Shown here piece after piece: positions 37,155 to 49,748 of a stretch of DNA of 64,000 nt. The notes below the pieces were generated by a model. The model was not told the DNA's origin and did not search any database. It was given only the letters and a program-made list of their open reading frames with translations. The stretch comes from Lojkania enalia (Eukaryota; Ascomycota; Dothideomycetes; Pleosporales). The DNA is taken from positions 134,022 to 198,021 of the forward strand of contig ML986635.1 of assembly GCA_010094045.1 (NCBI GenBank). Direction: 5' to 3'. Within the stretch, counting starts at the first letter, position 1; each line of letters starts with the position of its first letter. Position numbers and translations under genes: made by a program.

Positions 37155-37544
37155 CTATTTTAATCCGCTGCTAGGATCGTTCTTCTGAGGGTATCCGTAG
37201 TCTTTCCCGGTTGTCTCAGCAAGACCTGCCTTGTGCTTCGCCTCCCGCGTAACAGCGTCGTTGGGGATGCCGCTAAGGTGGTCCTTGGCTTCACGACCAG
37301 CACCAGCCGTGGTCTCAGTCTTCCAGGTCTCGCCGTCCGTTCGGACGCTACTGTCAACAGTCGCAGGGCCGCGAAGGCCAGACTCTGAGGCTACATCCGA
37401 GGCGGAGAAGTCGTCTTGACGAGAACCTGAACCAACGTTCACGGTGCGCTCGTCAGCAGAGTTCCAGTCGGACGAAGCTGGGGGTTGGTCGGGGAGAGGA
37501 AGGTTGGACTTGTGCTCTTCGATGATCTGTTGATTGGAAGGCAT
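37155..37544 (-). CDS. small hydrophilic protein, function unknown
   Basis: Single-exon gene of 129 residues, start at the first Met (MPSNQQIIEEHKSN). Blocks I would expect to be conserved in ascomycete relatives are LPLPDQPPASSDWNSADER, VNVGSG, SSVRTDGE, GREAKDHLSGIPNDAV and the C-terminal TGKDYGYPQKNDPSSG. It is highly charged and hydrophilic, with no Cys cluster, signal peptide or membrane span. Similar proteins of unknown role are widespread in filamentous fungi (recollection, not checked). Its neighbour at 35678-36504 shares the low-complexity hydrophilic character but not the sequence. Possibly stress-related; no function claimed. Confidence 0.75.
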   Translation of the reverse strand: MPSNQQIIEEHKSNLPLPDQPPASSDWNSADERTVNVGSGSRQDDFSASDVASESGLRGPATVDSSVRTDGETWKTETTAGAGREAKDHLSGIPNDAVTREAKHKAGLAETTGKDYGYPQKNDPSSGLK

Positions 37545-38817
37545 TTTGTCGGTGGTTGTTTGCGTCTAGTGGAGTATTAGAGAAGGCACACTTAAGAAGC
37601 TCTAAGAACTCTTTCAGAAATCTTTCTGGGCTCAAAAGTTCTACTTTGGGGGTGGGTGCTTACGATATAAGGTTGATGGACTGGAATCCGCAGTGGGTTA
37701 CGAATTGGGTAGCAGGAGTTACTGTTTGGAAGCGATGGAGGAGAAGAGGAAAAAATTGGCCTTTAAAACTGCAATCTGTACTTATGGTCGTCCATGGTTG
37801 GTGGGGCTTGTGACGTCACAAGCTGCGATGATGGAATCGCTGCGAAAACCCCATCGTGATTCTTCAAAATGCACTGACCTAGTGGTGATCAAGCGTCGCC
37901 TGTCACCTTGAATGCCCGCAGTCGGCACGAGTATGCCGTCATGGCATCCGCATGCTAGCCAGGGCGTTTCGCTACCCTAGTACGATTCAATACGTTAACG
38001 ACTGTCTACATGTACTCGATACCCCCAAATAAATATCGTGATCTCGGGTCACTTCCGATCTTACAGCTTGGACTTAAATGGATTGCTATGTGGTCGGCTA
38101 TGCAGTCATTTTTCAGTCATCAGCTTGGATACATCATGCCATAAACTATATGATTGGAACTCGAAAGAGAAACTGTACCGTGGATTCAGCCTTGCAAACC
38201 ATCTATGGGACCCTGACCATCGAGACCCATCCATATGAGTGGTCTGGAGACCTGTGCTGCGCCACGCCTCGAAGCAAACCCCAACCAACCAAAATTGTCC
38301 GAGATCGAAAACCCTCATTATCGAAGGCTAGGCAAGCGGCTGGGATTCGCAGCGTGGGCCTACACTTGTCTCGGCAATAGCCACGGGGTTTCACGATGCA
38401 AAAATAAAATTGAGAGCATTGCAAGAAATGGGAAAGTGCTTTATATGGTGAATCAGGAGTAGAGAATGGGGAGTGTACATCTAAGCTGAGTGTGTCGAAT
38501 AACGCGATCAATGAACGGTCTAAATAAATGCTAAGAAAACAGCCTTAAGAGGCTGGGGAAAATGGGCGCCAGGAAGGGAATTCTAGAACAATGAATTCTG
38601 TGGTTAGGGCCGCTGATGTGACTTGAGATCCTTAGAGTTGGTAACCCTTCTAGAAGGTCAGCTCGCGCAGCGAAGCTGACTAACAAGCCAAATGAGCCGC
38701 GTGTACAACATCACCTCATAGATGGATGTTCGAAGTTTCGTGCCAGCGCCGTCTATTCTCGTCAACCTTCGCACTAGCGCCTCCTCCATAACATTAAGGA
38801 GGACATTGCCTGAAGCC
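37545..38817. other. intergenic, no gene supported
   Basis: Promoter of the 129-residue protein on the left, then about 1 kb with only overlapping frames up to 100 codons and no recognisable product. 3' flank of the NmrA-like gene on the right. Confidence 0.45.
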
Positions 38818-39891
38818 CTAAGGCACCGATTGCCAATTTCGTTCGAACCAGTCTCGGAACCTTATTGGTTGAACATCCGGGAAGCAAGTATTGAGATACG
38901 CAGGGGTTGCGAAGTCGTAACGCCCTTCTGCCGTGGCAATCAGGTTATAAAGGCATCGTTGCCTCTGGTGGTCCCCTGCCATTTGAGCCAATGTCAATTC
39001 GTATCGAAGTGTATCAGGATCCTGCCATTGAACATTGTTGAATATCCTCCCTTGAAGAAGGTCAGCTTAGACACAATAAGATGGGACTAGTGGAAGATCT
39101 TACTTCTACAGGTCTGCACCAGCTCGATAAGTGAGTTCACTGTCATCCTTTCTCCGCACATGGACATCTCTGCAGGCCACTGAGTCATATCTAAGGACCT
39201 CACAACAAACTTGGCGACATCAGTTGCTGCCGTCATGCTCAAGTATGCGAGATTCCTGGCTGAATCATACACCGGTGCTTCCGCAGTCATATTCCTAGCG
39301 TCGAATATGTAGTCTCCTTCATTTCCGTACCCAGTGTTAACTCCGATCCGTTGAGAGATCATGCCATTTACAGAAAATCGTTCGTAGAGTATTCCACAGA
39401 CAAAAACCGTTGACTGTATATATCCACGGTAGTGTTGAAGCAAAGCTAATGCAGCAGCCTTGCCGCGATCCAGGGGATCGCTTTGGGCTCGCAGCCCAGG
39501 CTGTCCTTCGAACTCTGCCGGAGCAAATCGACGCACTCGGCATGCAACAGCTGCTTCGATCAATCGTAGTTGAGCATTACCCGTTACGGTAGATATGACT
39601 GTGTCGACCCCCATCAGCGAATGCTGGATTGAAGTTGTATCATTGTAGTCCACGATTTGACATTGATATCCCTGGGAGATTAGATGGGGTTGATGCTGGA
39701 AATCTATCAGTATGCCAGTTTCCTCATTCTGGTAGTCGAAGGCCGGCATTTCGGGATGGTGTGCAAGGGAGCGTTAGACGTACACTTCTAGATAAGATGA
39801 TCAACTGATGGCTTGTGGACTCATGAATTTCTCGGGCTATTACGAGGGCTAACCCGCAGGTCCCAGCGACTGCTATACGCATGTTGGACAT
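38818..39891 (-). CDS. NmrA-like / isoflavone-reductase-like NAD(P)-binding protein
   Basis: Atypical short-chain dehydrogenase with a Rossmann fold; family members reduce aromatic substrates or act as redox sensors. Three exons: 39784-39891, 39104-39728 and 38818-39050, 321 residues, all in phase. Exon 1 gives MRIAVAGTCGLALVIAREI, a modified dinucleotide-binding motif (the usual GxxGxxG is degenerate: GTCGLAL). Exon 2 has VDTVISTVTGNAQ, RRFAPAEFEG (typical of the family) and the middle domain. Exon 3, found by splicing a 53-nt intron, supplies YELTLAQMAG and PDVQPIRFRDWFERNW, the expected C-terminal helix; an unspliced reading would lose 75 residues. Cytosolic. Substrate unknown. The altered Gly motif may weaken cofactor binding. 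Confidence 0.85.
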
Positions 39892-42538
39892 AGTTGGTTC
39901 TGGTTGATACAAGGATGAAGAGAACGAATTCAAAGTAGAGTATTGTGTTGATGTCAAGCAAAGGAAGCGGCCGAATCCCATTTATGCTTCTTCATAACCG
40001 AGCCTAGCTATCGGCTCAAACCTCAATGAAAAACAGGGAGGCCTGGTAGTCCTCTTACAGTGACACAGTGACAGGGTATGGACGCCCGTGACTCACGGGG
40101 CAGGAAGTGGAACTTGGAGAATCGGTGCGGGGGGAAGCAATTGCAAACAGTTGGCTTGGAGCACTTGCCAGTAAAACCTAGTACAGTTAGAGGAAATGGA
40201 TGCAAGGTAAGGCGTTCTTTTGACACGACTGAAGGATGAATAAAGATGAGCAAGTGGGCCAATCGAGCGCATCAAACCTACGAAATGGTTGAAGGTGTCT
40301 TGCCTGCAACTGAGTAACTCCCAACGGTGGATTAGTGAAAGCTCGAAAAGGGGAAGTCACTGCCACCGTCTTTCAAGAATTCCAGGGGTTATCCGGTGTG
40401 AGCGCGTGGCAAGGGAAGAACGGACTTGACGAAAAAAGCCCTGGTGTAGAGCATGCGGTTGCCTTGCTTGACGCCTTTCCCGCGAGACCAATGTGTTCCC
40501 GGGGTCAAGTCTGTATGGTGATTCGCGGTCAGGTGTGCAGATGGCAGCGCCCTACATGGCTTGGCTTTGGCGGGACGAGCGCCCGGAAGCTAGATAAACA
40601 GCAGCCGGCAATGGGATTGGACTGTTGATTGACTATAAGTGAGTGATGCCTAAACATGCTCTATCCGCAGTCTGCGAATATCCAAGACCATCCACGAGTG
40701 TTTTGTGTGTCTAAAAGAGTGGGCCACGCTTTCGGCCGGGAATCCCAACCATGTCACCGTGGTATCTAGAGGGACGGTCATTTTATCCGAAAAAGAAAAG
40801 GGGCCAATGAGATGGCAGGATGCGACGGCACCGCGGACGACCGTTTTCTTCGGTCGCGTGGGGAATGGGAGCGTAACCGGGGAGTTTGAGGCCCGCACGC
40901 CTCCTTCCGAATGTTTCAGCCCTAAACCCCTTACCCAGAGTATGGGCTTGCTTTGTGCTCCATGTGAGGGGCATATTCCCGTCGTTCGGAGGCACAGGGT
41001 GCATGCAACGCAGTGGAGGGCGAGTCCCCCATTGCACGAAGACGGTGCTGTGGCGTGCGTTGAGTTTAGGCTCTCGGGAGAGACACCTAGCTAGGCATGA
41101 AGGGCTAGCATTCTATTTGCAGGTTGTGTTGGGCGAGTGACTGGAGAATGCTGTTATAAGGAAGGCCGAAAAGAGTAATTTGGGGGCCAACTCCGGTGAG
41201 GTGACATGGAAGTGAACTTGCAGAGAAGGCTGAGGTAGGCGACAAAATAGAAGAATAACTCAAACAAGAAAAATATTACGGTGTAGGAATTGGTGGATAT
41301 GCAGGACCCAAGATCCCGTCCGTTGGGTGTAGCTTAATACATGCTCCCCGCATTGTGTAGCAGTCACTGGAGCTGCACTTAGGCATGGCTAGCGCAAGCC
41401 TAGCAGGGCTGAGAAAATGCATAGGCGGCCGGGGGGGCAAAAACTTAACATGATTGGCGAAAGCTTGCTGACTATAAAGGTAAGATGAAGTTGAGGTCAG
41501 TCTCGACGGCATTTCTGCCTTGAGCAGGGGACGATCCAGAACGGGTGACGATGGGGGACCGATCTGGGAAGAGAGAAAATAGAAAGTAAACAGCAATTCT
41601 AGTAGGACGCGTATGCCGGGGTGGTCAGATGGACGGAGAACGGCGCTGGTGTTACACATCGAGGGCCTTCACAGGACTCTGCAGCAAGCGTGGGAGGCAT
41701 CTTCAGCTTCCCGGGTTTGATCTTACGGTGAGTGCCGCCAAGTAGGACACGGTGTGACGGATAATGGTACGGGTTTTCGAGAACCAAGGTCGTTGCCTGA
41801 AGCCCATTGCCTTCTCAGCTGAAGATTGGGCAGCGATGGACGCAAGTGCGCAGCGAACGTCGATGGGGAGAGGAGAAGGTTTAGACGCGGATGGGATTCA
41901 CGCGCCCGGGCCTTGAGTGAGTCGGCTAGCCTTTCCAATTGGAGGGATCGTCATCGCCACGTGATACCGCGTTGGGCTGCCTGTCTTCCTGTTGTGGAAC
42001 CTGCCCGACTGGGACTCCGCCGCGCACGAGGCGGAAATGAGTTTCAACAATTCACCAGGAACATGTTGTACAGCTTCCGGCTGTAACGTGTTCGTGAGCT
42101 AATCTAGATACTCAATTGCCTGATCTGGACGCCGTCGAACAAGCCCCGAAATGCGTTGTAGATCTCTGCCGCCGTAGAGGAGGAGGGGGGGTAGGAGTAG
42201 TAGAGGTAGCAGTAACTCCACAGTTCACGCTGCGGCAGACGCGCGTTCGGATCAGAAGGGGATGCGGAATAGCCTTTATGAGCGCCATGCGGCTGAAATG
42301 CACAACTATGCACAGATGGTCTTCCCCAAGAGGCTTAGGGGCATGCGAGACATATACACGGCTCCCTCATGATGCTCTGTGCTTCGCCTCGGGCCGTGTG
42401 ACGCGATGGAGCTCAACGCGCGCCTCACAACATTCCCTGCCACATTGCTCCCTCCATTCCCATCGTTCCTCGAATACTCCGTGCTGCTTGTATCAGTTTC
42501 TCTCTGGTCCTTTCCCCCGCCTGGAGCAATTGCCCGCC
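39892..42538. other. intergenic, no gene supported
   Basis: 2.6 kb with only shadow-like frames (up to about 130 codons) on both strands that match nothing. GC-rich from about 40700. The last 150 bases before 42539 are C/T-rich and look like the leader of the homeodomain gene. Confidence 0.4.
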
Positions 42539-44474
42539 ATGGCTGAAGCGCCGTTGCCAATTGCACCCTCTTCATCACCCTCGTCATCAAGCGTCACAGG
42601 CAGGCGCTCGAGTCCACCACACTCGGGGCTGGCCTTCCTCGTGCATTCGCCCGAGACGGTCAGCAACAACTTGCCTCCAGACGTCGACAACAAGCCGCTT
42701 GCACGCCAGAAGCGCCGGCGCACCAGGTTCGTTGCATTTTGGTTTTTGTATCTCTGTTGCTCCTCCACGACGCGTTGTTTTGGAACGTGCTCCCGTGGCA
42801 TCGCTTCGAATCGCCCTAAAACAGCCCCACCCCGAGGTTCTCACCACTCCTCACTGACCACATGGCCTGCAGCAAAGAAGACGAGGAAATCCTAAAGGCA
42901 GAATACCAGAAAAACCCGAAGCCAGACAAAGCTGCCCGCATCGAGATTGTTAGCAAAGTCGCGCTTAGCGAGAAGGAAGTGCAGGTGAGTTGGCGCGTGG
43001 TTCGCCCGTGACAGGCCAGAATGACTAAACCTTTCGCCTTCAGATCTGGTTTCAGAACAAACGACAGAACGACCGCCGCCGCTCTCGACCTAGGGACGGC
43101 CCATCCGCTGCCCTCATGTCCTCGTCCTCAAACATGTCCGACCCTGCGACCGAGGACGAACACCCGGCGCAAGAGTGTGACCAAGAAGTGCGCGAAAAGG
43201 ATGAGACGAGAATAGATGGCGCAGAGCTGGCGGAGACCTCGAATGACGCCATACCAGCGAGTGCCGCTTCACCTCCAACTTCGACCGGGACAGATTCACA
43301 AGACGCTGCCGACTCTATGGTTATCCCATCAACCAATCCACCCCACACAGCCGATACTGCGCCTACTGAACTCAGCAGCTCGCAGCAGGCCTTACTCTCC
43401 TCTCAAGACACATACCAAGCACGAACCTCCTACCTCGCCAACCGCCGTAGCGCTTCCTTTGTCCGTTACAATGAAGAGAACCCCTCAGATTCCGCTCCCT
43501 TCCCTCTGTCCTCGCTCCCTACAACTGAGTCGGTTTCTTCGACACGCAGCCTAACACGCGCCCACTCTTTCGTCCGCCTTTCCATGACCGCCGATGGCAA
43601 GGCGCGGGTTGTAACAGATGCGGACCAGTCACCATCCCCTCCAAAGCTGAAAGCTGATCCCGCAACCTACTCTCGTGCCGCAGCTAGTCTTCGTAGGAGC
43701 TACAGCGCTGCGGGACTGAACGAACGTTTACAGGCCGCTGCAGCAGAAGAGCGAAGCCCAAAGATCGCGAGAACATCTTCCAATATCGGACGAAGCCGAG
43801 ATTCACGAGCGTGGGAATTCTGGTGCGATCCAGATACTCGGAACAATCGAAGCCTAACTACTCAGGCAGAGCAGGAAGGAAGCGGTAGTGCTGTTGATGC
43901 TATAGGGCTCCTACGCGCGAACCGAAGAATTCTGGCTCAAAACCAGGCGCGGCAGAATCAGAACGCACATGTCGTCTCCCGATACGAGACCTCCACGGCG
44001 CTAGGTGAGCAAGGAGCCAAAAAATCTTCACATACTTTACAACGCGCGTCTACCACGCATGGCCGTCTTCAAACGAAGGATATCGAGAACTACAAGAATG
44101 GCGACAGTAGCGACACGGAAGATCTACCCCAGACGGAATCTGATAAAGAGAATTGGGAACCCGAAGTACCACAATCACAGTCGTGTCGTGCTCGACCATG
44201 CCAAACATCGCGGTCAGCTCAGCGCCCTCGCCGGATTCTCGGTGAAAATACGGAAATCATGTCGCAGAGCTCGAGTCTGGGCGCCATGCTGGCCCGGGAG
44301 AAGGCCAAAGATGGAGTTAAGTGGGAGCGAGAAAATTCAGATCCTGAACAGGACGAGGAGCTGAGGTCGTTCATGAATGGGGGAGACTTGAGTTCACAAG
44401 CAAATTTGAGCTCCGCAGAGGAGGCTGGATGCGTTGAGGGGTTGTTAAAGTTGAGCCGGGGCAACTGGCGGTAG
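42539..44474 (+). CDS. homeodomain transcription factor (Yox1/Yhp1-type)
   Basis: Nuclear DNA-binding protein. Three exons: 42539-42726, 42873-42984 and 43044-44474, 576 residues. The homeodomain spans all three exons, about residues 57-115: basic arm ARQKRRRTS, helix 1 EDEEILKAEYQKNPKPD, helix 2 ARIEIVSKVALSEKEVQ, and recognition helix IWFQNKRQNDRRR with the invariant WFQNxR. The domain lies near the N-terminus behind a Ser/Pro stretch; the long C-terminal part is Ser/Thr/Glu-rich and probably disordered, with DSSDTEDLPQ and DKENWEPEV acidic blocks. The intron just before the recognition helix is in phase. Yeast Yox1/Yhp1 repress M/G1 genes; that role here is inference. Confidence 0.9.
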
Positions 44475-44984
44475 TGGCTGCTATATTGTCTGGAAAGTCA
44501 AAGGTGGAGGTCACATTATTTGACGCGAATTTGTTCGATTCTATTTTATCATATTTTCTAAACGATTTTAGTCCTACGCATTTCAGCGCGGATCGGGGTG
44601 TTGTTAGGGTCTAGCCGGGACATATCATGCGGAACGCGTTTTGCGGAGTTTGAAACAATATGTCACGTCAGATGTCGACATTCAAACAATGTACGACTTT
44701 GTGATTATTCTTCCTATCTGAGTTGGTCTTTGAGGCCTAGAGTGCACATACCTTAGTGATGCCTAGAATGTCCTGATGTTTTAATGCAGGAAAGTCTACA
44801 TGACGCCTCTTTTACTGATATCTGATGAATAGATGGAAGTGATGATGAGAATACACTGCTTGCCCTATCCCATTTACATCTTACTCGCGTACGCGCCGTC
44901 ACAGTTAATCCATTAAATCCCCCAGAACCACAAATAATTCCAAAATTCGAAACCATACCTCTCGGTGCTAGCTCTCTTACTCAC
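44475..44984. other. intergenic between convergent genes
   Basis: About 510 bp of AT-rich 3' flank between the homeodomain gene (+) and the BRCT gene (-). No gene seen. Confidence 0.5.
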
Positions 44985-46913
44985 CTATCTCTGCGCGGGA
45001 AACGGCCTCACTTCCCTCTTCACCGCCCGCCAGCCTACATATTTCCCTGAGTTCTTGTCCGCTGTGTCAGGATCATGACTCCTGAATAGTGGTCTCTGCC
45101 TGTAATCGGATTTCTTCTTCCCGACGCGGTTCCTAGCTGCTACACTCACTTTTTCACCGTTTTTCTCGCTCTTGATTTTCTGCTCTTCGCGATGCTGCAC
45201 CGCTTCCTCGTCGCGCAGCACACTACACCCGATGCTCCCCTCGTTGCTCAGCGGGACGTGCATGCCGGGCAGCTGCAGCGCGCCACGAATGTATGTGTCG
45301 TCGGAGACGTAGAGAGGTATGTCGGGGGGCGGGATGCCGAGTGGCGCGCCGGAAGGCGGTCGGACATAGACGAAGGGCTCGATATTTAGCATTTTTGCGC
45401 GGGCTTTTTGCAGGTCGCGGGCGGATGGCAGGAGGCGCTCTTCCCAGGATAGGTGGGTGAGGTCTTGGAAAGCGTGACGGAAGGCTGTGAATGCTGTACG
45501 GTAGTCGGAGTTTTGCGGGATGAGGAGAGTACGGTAGGGGGTGTTTTGGGAGGGTGTGGGGGAAGTGATTGTGTGGAGGGCGGCGAGAAGGTTGGGGTGC
45601 GTGCTGTTTGTTGCGTGGCTGTTGCTATCGCTGGAGGTGGATGATGTTGTGCTGTCTTTTGAGATGGAAGGACGGTCCTCTTTAAGGCCGGGTAGGAGAG
45701 TGAGTTCGGAGGTTGGGGAAGGGCTTGGGGGTGGGGTGTAGCGGGCAAAAGTGCAATATACATGCGGCTTGGTGTTGGATTCGAAGAGGCGGAGGTTGTA
45801 GCGGGTGGAGGTGAAGTTGAAGAGGTTAGCGCGGACTAGAGTGATGTTGTAACTGAAGCCTGTGGCGTCGTTGAAGACGTGGTAAAGGTCTGTTAGACGC
45901 TTAGTTTTAGGGATGTCTGTTGTAGAAATAGCCTGCGAAGGAGAGGTCTGGGTAGCGGACGAAGGAGGCGTGGAAGGCTTGGGAGAAATAGCAGGCTCTG
46001 ACTGCGGCCGAGGCTCTGAAGAAGACAAAGTTGGTGGAGGAGTAGGAGTACGCTCAGAGATGGAAGGAGAAGGAATATGTTCAGAGATGGATGGAGTAGT
46101 GACTTGGGAATAAGGAAGCGTAGGCATAGAAGAGGAAACCTTCAAACCTTGAGAATCCTCAAGCGCCTTAATTTCAGTCTCCCTTTCCTCTCCAGCTATC
46201 TTGACCTCTTCCTCCTCTCCATGCTTTGCCTTGGCCCCGACCTCGCGTTTCTTCCTTATGGCCTTCAACTGTGCTAGGCTTGATTGAAAGAAGCCACCTT
46301 TCGAAGATGCCCGAACTGGGGGAGGGGATCTCTCCACAGATATGGAACGGCGACGAAAAGAGGCAGACTTGGACTTGCGAGAAGAGGAAGGTTTGCGGAA
46401 CCTACCTGATCCCGTATCCTCCTTCGCCTGCATGACGCCCTCATTGAATGTCTTCGCTATAAACCGTCAGAGCACATCGGAAACTACCGTAAGGCGAGAA
46501 CCACTTACAATCAAAAATCTTGCTCGTTCTCTTTATCGCCTTCCTCTTCCGCCTATTTTCAGAAAGATTCTTCCACAAATACTTCTTCTCAGTCACCTTC
46601 CGACGCGCCATCAGAGAGTCTTCAAGCCAGTCGTAGCTCACAATCCGGGCACCCAGCCTTGCTGCTTGTTTGACTGTACTAGTATCAGATCCTGTTCTTA
46701 TTCCTAGAGAATGGCGACGGGGCGATGAGACATACCGGCACTTGTCTTCTTCTTCCAAGCTTCTTTCGAACAGACTAGGTGCGTAATACCCTTCTGGACC
46801 TTGGGCACCCATTTACCGTCGTTAGCATCGATCCATTTCTTGAGCTGGTCGTTGCTTTTGCCAGACCCAAGGTCGCCGGCGGCTGTGATTGTAAGGGATT
46901 TGAGGACGCCCAT
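44985..46913 (-). CDS. BRCT protein with WGR-like region, no PARP domain
   Basis: Three exons: 46736-46913, 46509-46673 and 44985-46456, 604 residues. Exons 1-2 make one BRCT domain: LKSLTITAAGDLG, KWIDANDGKWVPKVQKGITHLVC, ARLGARIVSYDWLEDSL with the BRCT Trp. A basic linker follows (RKRKAIKRTSK, RKSKSASFRRRS), then a Pro/Ser/Thr-rich stretch, then an ordered part (DLYHVFNDATGFSYNITLVRA, TSTRYNLRLFES, HVYCTFARYTPP, FTAFRHAFQDLTHLSWEER) whose spacing resembles a divergent WGR domain as in PARP proteins. BRCT-WGR is the N-terminal half of fungal PARP, but there is no catalytic domain here. It ends in a basic, Arg/Lys-rich tail. Probably a nuclear DNA-repair or chromatin factor (inference). Confidence 0.78.
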
Positions 46914-47423
46914 CTTGACGGTTGTCGAGTAGGGACAAGAAGGGTGTGGTAGTTGGAGAAGCTGGAGTTGTGGATAAAGAACGGTTAGAGAGAAGAAAAT
47001 TCAGGAGATAAAATGATTATGATTATAGCCTGTAGTTTTAGCTTTATAGGACGAGCGGTGAGAAGAAGCCCTTAATGGCTCTTTTACTTGGGTAGGATAT
47101 ATTGTAGGTCGGGATGATTGGGAGAAGGTATTAAGAACATATGAGATTTCATAAAAAGAAAGTCGAAATATGCTTCAGTGAAGGTAAGAGATATGGCAAT
47201 ACCAAGTTGAGTAAAAAGGTGACAGTGTTTGTAGGATAGAATGTAGGATGAAGTAATGAGAAACTGTAAGTTTGGGAAAAGGGTGCCTATATCAATTGAT
47301 TGGGGGATTATTTCGGCAAATATGCAAAGCAAAGAATCGAGCACGAGTTGGAAGATTGTAGACGATGAAAGATTTATATTTTTATGAATGCAGGCCGAAG
47401 TGTTTTGAAGTTTTTGAGAAAAT
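46914..47423. other. intergenic between two minus-strand genes
   Basis: Promoter of the BRCT gene and 3' flank of trpC; AT-rich. No gene supported. Confidence 0.5.
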
Positions 47424-49748
47424 CTACAAAGCCTTTGCAGCCTTTACGAAAGCCTTCATCTTGTCCAGGCTCTGTTGCCCGTCATCTTCCACACCACTGC
47501 TTACATCCACGACTTTGACCCTACTCCTGAACTCTCCTAGACCGCCCAGCACATCCCGAACGTTGTCTGGATTCAAACCTCCTGCCAGAATAACACTAAA
47601 ACCCTCATCTTTCGCGAATAAATCTTTGACATCTTTCAGATCTACTTGCTTACCTGAGCCTCCGGAGCCGGCATCTAGAAGAGGGAGACTGTGGTAGCCT
47701 CGCAATCCAACTCCCGGGTCTTTAGGACTGAAACTCTTGAGAACAGGGACCGGAACTAACCTCGCCCACTCCAGAGGTTCGGAACCGTGGAATTGGACGA
47801 GATCTAGATTAAGCAAACGTTGCTGTTCTAAAACGTATTCCAAAGGCTGATTCTGGAAAACGCCGACAAGTAGCGCCCGATCTGGATGTGAGACGTGATA
47901 TTCTAAGGAATGCTCGAAGAAGTCCGAAGCAGACTTCAAAGCTGTAGATGGTTTAAGTCTAGTGGGCTGGGCTTTCTTCGTCTTATGAACAACGTTAGAA
48001 ATGGACAGCGCTGTCTCAGTTGACACGGTCCGCTTTCGGCCTTCCGCAAGGATGATTCCAATTAGATCTGCTCCAGCGTCAATTGCCACGGCTGCAGCGT
48101 CTGCACTGCGGGTTCCGCAGATCTTCACCATTGGAGCTGACTTTGCTGTTGATGACGTGGATGAAATTGATCCACCAAGAAGCTCTGAGATGAACTGAGC
48201 AGTATCAGAAGCTCGCATGAGAGCCTCACCGACCAACACAGCACCCACACCGCTTTTCATATAGGGCTCAACATCCTTAGGGCCTGCAATTCCGCTCAAG
48301 GCACAGACGATGGTCTCCTTTGGTACTGCATTCATGAGGCGACTGGTTGTCTCCAAGTCGACTTCAAAGTTGGTAAGATTTCGGTTGTTGACACCAATCA
48401 CCTTGGAGCCAAGCTTGATAGCAACCTGCATTTCTTCTACCGTATTCACCTCAACTAAAGGCTCCATGCCTAAGGATTGTGAGTAGAGGTACAACCTCTT
48501 CAACAGAGCCTCATCCAGCATTTTGACAATCAATAGCACGGTGTCAGCACCAGCCAGCCTAGCTTCAAGGATCTGATATTCATCAAAGATGAACTCTTTA
48601 CGAAGTATTGCTGGTCTGTTTGGCATCCCCTCTAAACTCTGTCGCACTGACCTGAGGTCATCAATGCTTCCTTTAAACCATTCAGGCTCAGTTAAGACAG
48701 AAATGACACTAGCTCCTGCCTTGGCGTACTTTCTAGCTTGGGCAGGGGCGCATGTGGATAGGGAAATTATTCCCTTGGAAGGAGAGGCGCGTTTTATCTC
48801 TGCCATCAAGGAAAGGCGGTATGGGGACTGTCGGAGCCTCTCTGAGAATGATATCTGTGGAGGTGCTAGATTGAGGTCATATGACGCTTGGAGGTCGCTT
48901 GGCCTTTGGGATGGAATCATCTTCTGTTCGGCCACGGCAGCTCTACGATGGTCGTAAATCTTCTCCAGAATCGATACTTGCTTGTCCTTTTTTGCAGATC
49001 CATTGGCAGCACAAGTGCCGTTCGGGGCGGCGCCAATTGCCTGGACGTGTGTCTCTTTTGCTAGTCGCTCATTCTCTGCCCAGGTTCCGCCCTGCATACG
49101 TAAAAAGTTCTTGATCATCACCCGCCCCTCCTCGGTCAATATACTCTCGGGATGGAATTGCACGCCTTCAATCAGATACTCTTTGTGCCTTACTCCCATT
49201 ATGACACCCTTTCCGCCATCCGGGCCGAAGGCGATCCAGGACGTGATTTCGAGACAATCGGGAAGTGTAGGATGCGTGCCAGCCAAAGAATGATACCTCG
49301 TCACCGGAAGGTCTTGCGGAATGCCTGCGTATACGCCCTTTCCGTCGTGTCTGAGGGGAGACGTCTTGCCATGGAGAATTTCGCCTGTCACGTCGACGCG
49401 GCCGCCGAAAGAGTAGTAGATGCACTGCTCTCCCATGCACACACCCAAAATAGGAATCTTTCCGCTAAAGTATTTGATCGCATCGTTGCTAATTCCAGCA
49501 TCCCTCTCAGGGTGTCCGGGTCCTGGACTGATGACTAGTTGTGTGGGCTTCTTGGAGATTAGCTCGTCAAGAGTAATCTCGTCGTTGCGAAAGACAGTCA
49601 CGGTCGCACCTTCGAGCACAAGGTACTGGTAGACATTCCAGGTGAATGAGTCGTAATTGTCAATCAGAACCAAGTTTGAGGCAGTCGGAATGGGAGCAGA
49701 CGGGGCGGGGTGGTGCGGGGAGTGGTCGATGAGCGCTGGTGGAGTCAT
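47424..49748 (-). CDS. trpC: trifunctional tryptophan enzyme TrpC (GATase-IGPS-PRAI)
   Basis: One polypeptide with three steps of tryptophan synthesis. The glutamine amidotransferase of anthranilate synthase (about residues 25-215) has [19 protein letters not shown] with nucleophile Cys104, and VQFHPES. Indole-3-glycerol-phosphate synthase follows ([52 protein letters not shown]). Phosphoribosylanthranilate isomerase is C-terminal ([52 protein letters not shown]). The start at 49748 ([14 protein letters not shown]) gives 774 residues, close to the family length; an in-frame ATG at 49877 would add 43 Ser/Pro-rich residues and cannot be excluded. No introns. Divergent from NUP188 with 369 bp between starts. 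Confidence 0.96.
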   Translation of the reverse strand: MTPPALIDHSPHHPAPSAPIPTASNLVLIDNYDSFTWNVYQYLVLEGATVTVFRNDEITLDELISKKPTQLVISPGPGHPERDAGISNDAIKYFSGKIPILGVCMGEQCIYYSFGGRVDVTGEILHGKTSPLRHDGKGVYAGIPQDLPVTRYHSLAGTHPTLPDCLEITSWIAFGPDGGKGVIMGVRHKEYLIEGVQFHPESILTEEGRVMIKNFLRMQGGTWAENERLAKETHVQAIGAAPNGTCAANGSAKKDKQVSILEKIYDHRRAAVAEQKMIPSQRPSDLQASYDLNLAPPQISFSERLRQSPYRLSLMAEIKRASPSKGIISLSTCAPAQARKYAKAGASVISVLTEPEWFKGSIDDLRSVRQSLEGMPNRPAILRKEFIFDEYQILEARLAGADTVLLIVKMLDEALLKRLYLYSQSLGMEPLVEVNTVEEMQVAIKLGSKVIGVNNRNLTNFEVDLETTSRLMNAVPKETIVCALSGIAGPKDVEPYMKSGVGAVLVGEALMRASDTAQFISELLGGSISSTSSTAKSAPMVKICGTRSADAAAVAIDAGADLIGIILAEGRKRTVSTETALSISNVVHKTKKAQPTRLKPSTALKSASDFFEHSLEYHVSHPDRALLVGVFQNQPLEYVLEQQRLLNLDLVQFHGSEPLEWARLVPVPVLKSFSPKDPGVGLRGYHSLPLLDAGSGGSGKQVDLKDVKDLFAKDEGFSVILAGGLNPDNVRDVLGGLGEFRSRVKVVDVSSGVEDDGQQSLDKMKAFVKAAKAL

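Noticed and set aside
38722..39090. 122-codon plus-strand frame
   Set aside because: It is antisense to exon 3 of the NmrA-like gene, which gives a clear family C-terminus on the minus strand.
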